Source of the DNA: Tomocerus qinae
Taxonomy: Eukaryota > Arthropoda > Collembola > Entomobryomorpha > Tomoceridae
DNA length: 64,000 bases
Assembly: GCA_020055645.1 (NCBI GenBank)
Contig: CM034548.1
Location: 34,460,201-34,524,200, forward strand
Direction of reading: 5' to 3'
Shown here: positions 25,819-36,581 of the stretch, one piece after another
Numbering within the stretch: the first letter of the stretch is position 1
Layout: every line of letters starts with the position of its first letter
Program-made: the position numbers and the translations under genes
Notes under the pieces: model-generated
Database searches by the model: none
What the model saw: the letters and a program-made list of their open reading frames with translations, nothing else
Told to the model about the DNA's origin: nothing

Positions 25819-27170
25819 ATGCCCAAAGCAAAGGCCGCTCCAATTATGTTCCGGCAGAACTCCACCAAAAGGCAAACTAGGGAGGACGACACTTCGGAAA
25901 CGGACTCCCAACAATCTTCTGAACAAGACAGCATCGTGTCTGAAACTTCTGTCTGGTCTCAATCGGCATCTTCTTCCGAAATAACAGACGGGCCTACCCC
26001 TCCAAGACAAAGCCGGGAGAAAGAACGTCCTAAAAATTCAGCACCAAAGGAAACACGTGCCAGGGACCGTAAAGTGGAGTATTCGGAGGAGCCGATTCGA
26101 ACCCGCAGCAGGAAGGTCCATTCGGAAGAGCCGATTCGATCCCGCAGCAAGGGGCATTCGGAGGAGCCAATTCGAAGCAGCAGCAAGGGGCGTTCGGTGG
26201 AGCCGATTCGAAGCAGCAGAAGCCGTTCCAAGGGGCATTCGGAGGAACCCGCTTCAAGTCATTCATCCCGCTCTCGAACCAGAGAACTTTCTGCTCGTCC
26301 TCATTCTACTCTGAAACAGCCCGAACGAGGAACAAAATCCTCAAGTGCTGGGCATCGCTCTCATCAGGAAGACTGTTCTCTGGTTCTATACATTCATAAG
26401 AGTAAGATTTTTTCTAATTATTCTATTACATCATTAAATATTAATTTTTATGAAGTAAATAATAACAAAGTTCCTTTTGATAAAATTCAGTCCGTGGCCT
26501 GGAAAATGTCAAGTACCTCCGCGAGTGCCTTACTGCACAGGCTGTATTCAACGATGAAGAAATCGCATCCATCCAAGTACCTCGGGACCAGGCGAGCTTG
26601 ACGAAGGATTTCATCTTCGAGTGGGGCATCAGTAGAAAACAAGCTAAGTCATTTGTGTAAGTTCAAAGTTAGAATAATTTATATTTTATATTTTGATTCC
26701 CTTCTTTATATTTCCAAAGCTCATAAGGGGTAATCAAAAATGAAATCATATTACAGGGATAACTGGCTTGTAGTAGCGAGAGACATCACGCTCACTGTGA
26801 AAGTCGAGGTCGACGAGCAATCAGAAAAGAAAAGGTGGACCCACATGATAGGTACGGCTGAACTTCCCGGGAAGGATGACAAAGAAGTTGGAGACGGTCG
26901 TCTTAAAGTAAGCACTTTAAAATATTTTTGAAACTGGTGGAAATGGCGTGTGTGACAAAACTCTTGCAAAAATATTTTCATTTACCACGTAGGCACTTTT
27001 ACCTGAGTAAATATGGGCATTACAATGTACAATTAGTTTACTTTGTTGTAATGGTGTTTCCGTTATTTCAGAACATTTTGAAGCCGACGGAGCTGGAAAC
27101 TGGGCCAATCGAGATTGTATATTCCGTAAGAGTCTCGGACGGCAAGAATGAGTATTTAATAGGAGTGTAA
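25819..27170 (+). CDS. Orphan protein with SEEPIRS repeats and unassigned C-terminal region
   Basis: Four exons with matching phases: 25819-26401, 26491-26656, 26757-26907, 27072-27170, giving 332 residues. The first in-frame ATG is at 25819 (MPKAKAAP); the frame is open upstream but has no earlier ATG. Residues 1-190 are hydrophilic and rich in Ser, Arg and Glu. About five imperfect copies of a 10-15 residue repeat (core HSEEPIRSRSKG) lie at 26079-26250. The last 140 residues are non-repetitive and look foldable, including FIFEWGISRKQAKSFV, DNWLVVARDITLTVKVEV and a final EIVYSVRVSDGKNEYLIGV. I recognise no family and assign no function. It has no signal peptide, so is probably intracellular. 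A TATA box lies upstream at 25578 and AATAAA is at 27497. A fast-evolving gene restricted to a lineage is the likeliest explanation. Confidence 0.75.
26079..26250 (+). repeat. In-frame tandem repeat encoding SEEPIRS units
   Basis: Roughly 33-bp units (variable 30-45 bp) built around ATTCGGAGGAGCCGATTCGA encode successive EEPIRS peptides. Copies are degenerate, and the unit length stays a multiple of three, so the frame is kept. Confidence 0.85.
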
Positions 27171-28359
27171 AGCAAATGGTTTCAAAAATTTATATACAGT
27201 TACCATTGAATTCCTTGCAACTTATTTTGAAGATATTTCTATTTTCCATGTTAGTGTCATCGCTGACATGTTTTAAAGATATTTGTCGGTTTTTAATTAG
27301 CTCTTGGCTTTCCTGTTTTCAAATTAGCCACAAAAATTAATGTTATAGTCAATGATAGTCTCAAATATTTATAGTCATATTAGAATTACATTTTGTTCAA
27401 ACACATAGAGCAATTATAAAAATGAATATCTGTGCAATGAAAAGTAAAACATTTTATTATTTTAGTATTTTAGCTTCAAATATCAATAATGATTACGAAT
27501 AAAAACAGTCAATTTTGCATAATAATATTGTACTATTGTTTTATTTATTCCATACTTAGTGTAGTTTATTTATATGCATGTAGGCAGCAAGGAATTAGTG
27601 CATATTATTGTACATTTGAAATACAGGCAATGAAGTAGGGATACGTGAGCACTCATCACTTTGCATCTCATTTAGGATACAGTCCTATGTTTAACTATTC
27701 TTTAAGGAAGCATAATACATTGTTGAGAGGCAGTGTGAGATTTCGTCAGCTAATAAATGTTGGTAGAATTTGCATTTAGTTTTTTATGCTAACATTGAAT
27801 TTTAGAGGTGAATGAACAAGCACCATAAATCCAATGAATTTGTACAAAGGAATCTGTGGATGTTAACGAATTATTAAAAGCTCATCTAAACAAATTGAAG
27901 CATGCATAATTGTGTTGTATACATCACGCCTTGTAAGACAAAGGAAGAGATTGTATTTCAAGTAGGACAGCATTCAAGCATTTTGGTGAGGATTGGTGTA
28001 CGTAAATGTGTATTAAATATGCGGATGACCTTTTTAGTAATCTTTATTTACATGATTACAGACATTATCTGCACATCAGTTTGTCTCATTTGCAGGAACT
28101 GACTTTTAAGTCTGCTTATATTATATTACTACAAATATAAGATTGATTTAGAATAGAAGATTTGAAGATGTGTATAGTAAACTGTAATTTATTCATCAAA
28201 ATGGTCGTATTTGTATCCCACAGTCACTCGTGCAATTAATTGAATGATTACCTACAAGTATCTATAATAATAAGATTAACATAATAAAGTCTTTGGTGGG
28301 CTGTTGTGTTGCCCTGTATTGATGCACCATGCATGATTTTGGTAGTCGCTTGCTAATTT
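27171..28359. other. Convergent 3-prime intergenic region
   Basis: Lies between the ends of the plus-strand orphan gene and the minus-strand matrix gene. AATAAA on the plus strand at about 27497 fits the orphan gene. Minus-strand AATAAA copies at about 28185-28190 and about 28042 could serve the matrix gene. No coding exon is seen. Confidence 0.55.
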
Positions 28360-31300
28360 CTAGTTTATTCTAAACGCATTGTCCCTACTCCGAGTTCTGT
28401 CTGTGTCCCACGAGTCAAAATGACGAAAATACTTTCGAGTGCTGTCTTTCTCTGTAGACTCCGTTGTTCCCTGATCTCTGCTGCCGATTTGCAAATTGCT
28501 GCTTCCACTGTTATAGCTTGGTTGTTGTTGGGAGTTGTATCTGCCTGAGGATCTGTCCCCGGCTCGATCCCCAGCTCGATCCCCGGCTCGATCACCGGAT
28601 CTCGTACTCGGAGAAGAATTCGAAGGAACCACAAAGTCTTCATCGTAAACTTGTTTGTCAGAATGCTGAGTTAGAAACGGCAGTTCGAAATTTCGAGATG
28701 ACGAGGAAACTGCCACAGCGTAGCTAGAGGCTCTCGAATTCGTTCCATGAGCCCCATTGGTAACGGAGCTTGTGCTGTGCACCAGTCTGTTGTTGTTCCT
28801 CCCATTGGACACCGCCTGACTAAAGCCTGAAGCACTGTGCGGGTAGTCGTGGGATGAAAAGCTCACACTCGAAATCTGGGAAGTGGCCAAATTTTCTGCG
28901 GAATTCTGCACCACTGTGTTTAATGTGTTGAATTTCTCTTGGCCTGCTGAATCCACAACATCCACAGTAATCTCGGAACATCCTCTTGGAACCACTCGCT
29001 ACAAATGGATGCATACTTGTTAAAAGACACAATATAATAAGAGAATGCTGATAGATAAATTATGCATATTACTGATTGAAACATGATCCTTCTCCCTTTC
29101 TTTCCCACATGGCAAACGACATTTCTTAGAGATGAAGATGAATATTCTGGTTTCAGAGTAGTTATCTGTTGCTGAGAGAATCCTTCTGTATTGACTGGTC
29201 GTCTAGCTCCATTGTCATAACTTTGAGCTGTGAACAATAAAAATTAAGCATTTCATTTTATGAAGTATTTGTATTTAAGAATCTGTCTCATGGTAAGAAA
29301 ATAATTGTTACGAGGTAAGACGGTGATGGTGAAGGAGCATCTTGCAGTATTTTCACTCGCATCTCTAGCTTCATAATTAACTAAATGTTCACCCAGAGCC
29401 ATGACAGTTCCTGGCTCATGCGATTTTTTCAACGAAGCTATTCTAACATTGTCACTGAAATGCGGCTCAATCCACGTCACAGTTTTGGCATTCTGGCCGG
29501 AACTTAATCTCGTGGAAAATGACTCAGGGCACTCTCGAACTCGAGGTCCTTCTGAATCTACATTGAAATACGAGTTTCATGAACCAATCTACTTATGCAT
29601 GTATTACCTGTATAATTTCTATTCTGTAATTTTCTACAACAAACCTTTAACTTCCAAATTAAACGAACATTCTGCAGTATTATTGACAGGGGCTGGCGTC
29701 CGTGCTCTAAACACGATCAGTTGCTTCCCAGGACCAATCTCTGTCTCCAAACCTTTGGCCCAAGTTGGGTCAGACGAAACCTGCCTAAAAATCGATTTGA
29801 ATATTGAAATATCTGTATTAATAGTCCGATGCAATGAAATGCAATAAATTACCTCCACCAATCAACATTTGTCTGAGGTTGAGGGATGATTACATAAGCT
29901 TTATTTTGATTGGGCGGAAGTTCAACTTTAATATCATCAGGACATTCAATCCATGGCGTTTTAAATCCTGGAAAAGTAAATATTAGTACTAATCCAATTT
30001 GTTAATCATAAGAAATAATGAATGCCTGTCAACTTACTGTATGTCAATTGAATGAAACTATTTTTGCTAGATGACTGAGTAGGAAGAAGAGGAGCGGCTG
30101 TTGTGGTGGTCGTCGGTCTGTTGTGGTAGGAATACTGAGTGGGAGGAATAGCAGGAACGTAGGGTCGGAGTGCAGGTGAGGAAACAGGAAAAGAAGGAGG
30201 AGTTGTAGTCGTGGTGGTCGTTGTTGACCGAATTGTCCCGGGTCTGTAGGCTGGCTGAGGTTTTGGCCAGACTATGGGCGGGGTAAAAGTAGGTGCCCTC
30301 GCAGGTGGTGGGTATTGAATCCCAGGTCTGGACGCTGGAGGAGGCGGATAATAAATTGGACGTGGAGTAGTAGTTGTTGTTGTAGTCGTCGTTGGTGGTG
30401 GCGGTGCTCTTGTAGTGGTCGTAGTAGTCGTTGTTGTGGTCACAGGCACAAAAGTAGGTCTGAACTGGAACGAAGGTCGGCGGACGTCATAATTCGTAGA
30501 CGCTGGAGGAGACACTCCCGTGAGGTCATTCGGGGCCAATCGGGGAATTTCATTTGAAGGAGCAGTTTCTTTTACTGGAGTTGTCTGAAGAGGATTATTC
30601 GGTCTCGGAGCCACTAATATAAATCATATTATCATTTATTTTCCATTTGGTTCTTTACAAATACACAATACTGTATAATTATCACAAGACGTATTACCTT
30701 GACACTGTCCAGTAGTGACACCATGCCAAGTTCCATCGCTAGCATTACAATGAAGATTGTATAATCCTTTCAGTTCAAATCCGGATCGACACCGAAGTTC
30801 GCACATGCTGCCAGGAGAGTAAGTCGTCTGCCGAAGTTTCCTTTTCAAATTTCTACGGTGACGGAAACGGTTGGACTGATTTCGGTTGATAGCAGTCCTG
30901 TTTCTTTTAGACGCCCAGTCTTGGAGCAATCTTCTTTCATACTCGGTGTGTCTATGGTGGATGCCCACAGGACTTCTTGAGCAGTACAGATAGGCAATAC
31001 CCGCCCCTCTGGGCACTGCAGGAGTAGGACAGTTATTGACAGAAGTGCCCCTGTCCACCGAAGAGGTTCCAACATTCGGAGGTCTGGGTGACAGAAAATT
31101 GGTGATAGCTGGTGGCGGGGGAGGAGGCGGTGGCGGAGTGGTGGTAGTTGTGGTGGTTGATGTGGTCGTCGTGGTCGTGGTCGTCCTCAACAAGCAACCT
31201 CGTCTGTCATCTTGAAGAATAAAGCCATCGGAGCAGGAACAATAGAAAGTACCCAGAGTATTAATACAGTCCTGGTGGCATCCGCCATTTCTGTCTTCGC

Positions 31301-34300
31301 ATTCATTCACATCCCGGCAGTTTTTCTCATTTCTACCCCACCCGACCCAAATATTTGTTATTAATCATTTCTCGACTACATTGATACTAACAAAGTGATC
31401 AATGTTTTGAGTAAAAAGTAAATTCATAAAATTATAACACGCCGTCGAAGACCCTATTAGCAATATCAGGACTATATAAAAACATATAAATGGTATCTAA
31501 CATGATGTACATATCTGTAATGTTATTTGTTTATTATTCAGTAAATCATTGTAATATTGAAATCATTAGCATGGACTATGGACCAGTATGAAATGCTTTA
31601 CACTCGATTTCTCATATTGTGATTAGGGTGTTTATTATCTTGAATGGAATTATACCCATTTGACCTTAAGTAACTTTACTATATTTACGTTTTAGCAATC
31701 TTAACAGCCGCAAATATATTTATCAGCTTGAAAATAATTATCTTGGTATTTTGTCAAGGAAAATAGTAGATGTGGGTATGTAAGTAAATGGGTATGTAAA
31801 TCACCTACCTCACATCTTTATGGAATCCAGGAGGGCAGTTACACTGATAGGAACCAGGAAGATTAATACAAGTCTGCGACGCACCACAAAATGCTAACGA
31901 GCATTCATCTACATCTGAAAATTAAGTAGATATCGGTGAATAACATGAACAAGAAATGACTTTGTTATCTGTTTGTTGCTGTCTGCGGCCGTGCACTCAC
32001 TCCAGTGAAGTTACTCACTGGGCTGAAATTGTTTACAAGAAGAGGAGAAGGCGACAGTTGGACATATGAATCAACATCATTAAGAGAATTGCCGACGATT
32101 AAAATTGACCGATCAATGACCCAGGAAAGGCTTGAGAAACATTTTTTGGTTATCACTTGAACAGTCTAATTAGTTCCGTCCGTACAACTTAAATTCGTGT
32201 AATGAGACATTTGTAATGTCGCCAATCCCGCTCTTAATGTAAAAGAGACTTACCAATGCATTCTGATTCGTCCGTTGACAATTGATATCCAGTAGTGCAT
32301 TCAATTTTATCAGGGATTTCATTAATGTGGTTCGTTTCGTGTTCCTCCTCCTCCGAGATATTTTCCAAAGAGTCGTAGTTGACTCGTCCTCTGTCCACAT
32401 TGGCTGTTTGTCTCGTCTCCGTCTCCAGACTGTCCTTCAAATCTTCCTCTGCGTCACCTCGTCCTTCCGGAATGTAATTCTCCCTCTCATCCGGCAATTG
32501 GTTTTTGATTTCGTTTTCTGTTTCGACAGGGACGACAGGATGTTCAGTAGGGACGGGGAGAGGGATCGAAGGTCTGCGGTAATACTCCTCTTCTTCCTCC
32601 TCCTCCTCCTCTTCCAATGAGTCTGAAGGGTCTTCCGGGAGACGCGAGTGTCCCTGCCCGGCTCTGCCCTCGGTCTCTTCCACATGGACAGATTCAACAG
32701 GTGCCTCTGTAGTAGTAGTCGTAGTAGTCGTGGTCGTCTCTCTGTTGTACTCCGTTATTTCATTTCGTCCCTCGTACTTTTCCCGCTCTTCCTCCTCCTC
32801 GTCCTCCTCACTCCTCTCTCCATTCTCCTCGAATGCGTCTTCCCTCCTTTCGTTTTCTCTGTGAGAAAATCTCTCTTGGGAACTCTCCTCATGGCGCTCT
32901 TCTGTGTGGGTGTATGTAGTTCTATCGGGTACACTATGTTCCGTCTCTCGTTCCTCGTCAATATCCTCTTCCCTGGATTCGGTTTTTTCTGGGAAGCTCT
33001 CGGCTTCTTCATAGGAAACAGGTGCAGCGGTAGTAGTAGTGGTAGTAGTGGTCGTTGTGGGTATTTCATCTTCCTCTTGGGACTCTCTCCTGTCGTCGTA
33101 GGAATCCTCGTCCTCTTCGAATTCTTCCAACTCGGGTGCGGGAGTTGTAGTTGTGGTAGTTATTTCTGGCTCAATCTCTTCGGGCACTTCAGCCTCTGTG
33201 TGTTCCCTAGACTCTTGTTCCTCTCTTTCTGGAATCGGATACTCCTCGGTCCTCTCTGTCGGTGTGATTTCATTCTCTTCCAAAGACCCTCTTTGATCTT
33301 CCACTTGATTCACTTCTTCTCTCTCCCTTTCATTCTCCTCTGGCTCGGCGATCTCCTGTTCTTCAACTTGTTCCTTTTCTTCATGCTCAGTGTACCTATC
33401 CAAATCTTCTCTGCCATCTTCTTCTATCTCAACGCTAGATTTTCGTTCTTCCACATGATCTATTTCATTCTCATGCTCGTTCTGGTTTTCGTCATAGTTA
33501 TTTTCATGCTCCGACTCTTCTTCGACCCTTGATCTCCCTTCGTTCTCATCTCGAGTCTCTTCTGATACTCCGTTCCTATCCTCGCTCAACTCCCGGGTTT
33601 CGTCGTATCTCTCTCGCTCCACTTCCTCGGCTTCTTCTATCTGCTCAGTCCTTTCTGTCGGCTCTACTTCGTTTTCCTCGCTGTTAATCTCATTGTTACG
33701 ATTTTCATGGAACTCTTCCGCCTCCTGCTCCTCTTCTACCTCTTCCCTAGCTCTTTCCTCCGACACTGCAGGCTCAGGAACAGTTTCCACCTCCCGATCC
33801 TCCTCATGGTCAATAGCTTCTTCTCTATCATCTTCGCTTCTTTCTGTCGCCTCTGGCTCAGGCTCTGGATCAGGTTCTCTCTCCAGTTCCGGATCTACCG
33901 GAGGCCCTTCAGTCTCCCTTTCCTCATTCCTTTCCTCCTCTGAGTTTTCGTAGTAATCTTCTGTTTCTCCGTTCTTTACATCTTCTGGCCCATTTGTCAC
34001 AGGTTCTTCTTCTTCTTCGTACTCATACTCCCCACCCTCTTCATATGACTCTTCGGCTTGACGATATCTTCGGTCCAAATTACGAACACTAAAAACATTT
34101 CCCTTTGTATTATCATACTCACTTTATGAAAGCACTTGTACTCAAAGCATAAAATTCAAATGCATACGGAATAAAACGGTGACCGCCAGAGTGCTGCTTA
34201 TTTACATGACGAGCAGACGAAGGTAACGCACCTAGTCAATTAAACACAGATATATAGACTACTATCACCATAATATTATCATATCAGTTTCTAAAATGCT

Positions 34301-36187
34301 TTCGTCTCGGTTTATTTTATTCATTAAAACTCAAGATCGAACTAAGTTATGCTAAACCAAGGAAAATCAAATTTCTGTCCATGGAAATTTTTCAACAAAC
34401 CCTGTCAATCATTTACGATGGATTGAATACGTTTAATTGAGTTACTTAAATGACATTATTAAACATTGAAATCGCGATATAATTTATCATTCGTCGCATA
34501 GTTGGGAATAGCTGGTCCCTAACTTGGTATAATTAGAATTCATAGTCCAATGTTCATACATTTTTTTGGTGAATGAAGGATACTTAATGTGCTGTAGCTG
34601 AGAGCGTAACGTGCATTTGTTGTATGGATGGATGCAATTTATATTTTGCCTTGACACGTTCTTCTCCCTTTCCATGATTCCATTACATTTCTAACTCATA
34701 CGTTGATTCATATTTTCATTCATTTTTCAAGTAATACATTCTGAATGGCAATCAGCCTTTAGTCTTTTAAATACATGGAAAAAATTCTCTACCTTAAAAT
34801 TGAATGTCGGAACATGAAGACAGCCTTCATAAGAAAAAGTCTAATAAAAATCGGGACGTTGTATTTATTGCAATGCCATACGATTTTGTTAAATTCATTT
34901 TAAATAACGTTTAATTCTCCGTTACTTTAAAATGATTTTTTCCATAGCCATTTCTATAACAAATACTTTGCATTTGTGCCTTAAATAGTTTTTAAAACTC
35001 TGTTAAGTTTGAAACTATACTACATGATGATGAAAGGATATGGATTTTCAAACTGAAAAGTAGTTGTCATTAAGAGGATCAACATTGTCTATGATTTAAA
35101 ACTGTAGTTTAGCTTATCTATGGCATTTATGGCGCATGCATGCATGAAAAGCGGAAATGTCTCAAGTAAAGAGTGAAAATCTATAACCGTAGTATAAATA
35201 ATAGCTGCCTCATCCCTCATAATATGATTAAAGTATATGTGAAAGATAATCCTTGTGAAATATGATTCTATGTAGTGATATTCAAATCTGGCGAAAAGAT
35301 AAGTCTGTGAAAATATAAATGTTCATGCCTTGCACGCCTCGACATTTTTGTTTGACTTTTGCATAGAAGACGGATGCACATTCTCATAAGTAAGAGGGAT
35401 AAAAGGATTATCGGACACGCTTGTTGTACATATTTTTAGTTACTCTCTCCGTTCTGGAAAATGAATACCTCTGAATATCTACATCTATTCTCGCAAGAAT
35501 TCATCTACTTAAATATCAACTCCTCTCTACCTATACACTTAAAGAACACCACTGAAGCCAAAGAAAACAAGAAGGTACGGAAACAAGACACGTGCAACAC
35601 AAATCGAGTGTATAATGTGGACGAGATCTATTAGAACAGGGAAGATTTCTATAGATAAAGTTTTTATTTCGCGGGAAGTATATAGCAATAACCACAAAAA
35701 CATTCTTTTTTTCGCTTTTTTACCATTGAATACATTAATTTTATTTTTTTTTTTGAAAAGTTTGAAAACAATGTCATTTTACACTAGAAGGAGAACAGTA
35801 CAAACAATTTTCATTATTTCTGAATATTTCAACAAATGAAAAATAATTGACAGAATTTGCTTCGTGATGGTAAATTCACATAGAAATGGCATGACAGTTC
35901 AAATAAAATCATTCTAAGAAATAAATTTCATGTAATTGGAGAGGAAATTGATATTTTGAAGGCTCTTTCTAGAAAGAACGTTCCTAATCTATATTTATCA
36001 TGGTCTTTTCAGTTTTCCTAGTTAGAATGAAGCAATATGAGAAGACCATGGATAACTTTACCTAATGTAATGCATACATAGTTGGCTTACCTCAAGAGCT
36101 ACTGGTAATCATGAAAAAAGGTAACTAACCTGAGACACAACAAACGAATACCACTGCGAGTGCCACAGTGGCCAAAAGGTGTTTCAT
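28360..36187 (-). CDS. Secreted acidic EGF-sushi-HYR mucin-like protein
   Basis: Ten exons on the minus strand: 36187-36126, 34088-32254, 31914-31809, 31332-30698, 30613-30038, 29967-29853, 29784-29645, 29557-29312, 29227-29073, 28998-28360; about 1502 residues. Exon 1 encodes a signal peptide ([19 protein letters not shown]). Exon 2 is about 610 residues dominated by Glu, Arg, Asp and Thr. Exon 3 is a calcium-binding-type EGF ([11 protein letters not shown]). Exon 4 starts with a second EGF ([12 protein letters not shown]), then Thr and Pro runs, then a sushi/CCP module containing a long Arg/Lys-rich insertion. Exon 5 is Thr/Pro mucin-like sequence, likely O-glycosylated. Exons 6-7 and exon 8 each encode an HYR domain. 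Exon 10 is Ser/Asn-rich with four GDRA/GDRS repeats. A matrix, cuticle-associated or adhesion role is inferred from the modules; no transmembrane segment is seen. The exon 1-2 junction needs a weak donor (TA|GTTACC at 36126) to keep phase; the stronger donor (G|GTTAGT at 36130) would need an unseen small exon. Confidence 0.82.
28558..28600 (-). repeat. 12-bp coding repeat (GDRA)
   Basis: Near-perfect 12-bp units inside the last exon of the matrix gene encode [15 protein letters not shown]. Third-position variation is small, so the expansion looks recent. Confidence 0.85.
34089..36125 (-). other. First intron of the matrix protein gene
   Basis: Two kilobases separating the signal-peptide exon from the acidic exon. 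The phase mismatch of the strong donor at 36130 leaves room for an unrecognised small exon here that enters in phase 1 and leaves in phase 2. I could not identify it. Only short chance ORFs are otherwise present. Confidence 0.5.
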
Positions 36188-36550
36188 GTTGATAAACTTG
36201 ATTTACGATGAATTATTTTGGAGAAAAACATGCAAACAGAACGTTTTAATTAGAGAAATAGTAGACTGAGACAACTGTCATCACTTGAGAAAAGTCACAA
36301 TAAAAGATTTTCCAAAATCTTGGAAAGAATCTTGAAAATTGAGAAAAACTTTGGCACAATGGAGTTGTCAAATTTTTTGAAATTAGAATAAGAGGTCCTT
36401 GTATGTTTACCTAGTGGCAGGAGAGTTGGTTTGACTAGCTATAAATAGTTAATAGTATATTTCTTGAGTAAGTACAATTCAAAGAATGTGGTTAAGATTA
36501 AGGGAGCAAGTTGACTGGAGAAGGAAGATAGGAAAGAAACAAAGCTGAAC

Positions 36551-36581
36551 TGAGAAATTTCGTTGAAAATTGAGTTTTATA
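36551..36581 (-). promoter_or_regulatory. TATA and initiator core promoter of the matrix gene
   Basis: On the minus strand TATAAAA occupies 36581-36575 and TCAGTTC, an exact arthropod initiator (TCAKTY), has its +1 A at 36551, 30 bp downstream of the first T of the TATA box. Predicted leader length to the ATG at 36187 is 364 nt if unspliced. Confidence 0.65.

Noticed and set aside
29401-29847. 148-codon plus-strand ORF
   Set aside because: Antisense shadow spanning two HYR-domain exons and the intron between them.
32648-33532. 294-codon plus-strand ORF inside the acidic exon
   Set aside because: It is the antisense of the Glu/Arg-rich exon. Glu and Arg codons read backwards give few stops, producing a hydrophobic-looking shadow with no exon signals of its own.
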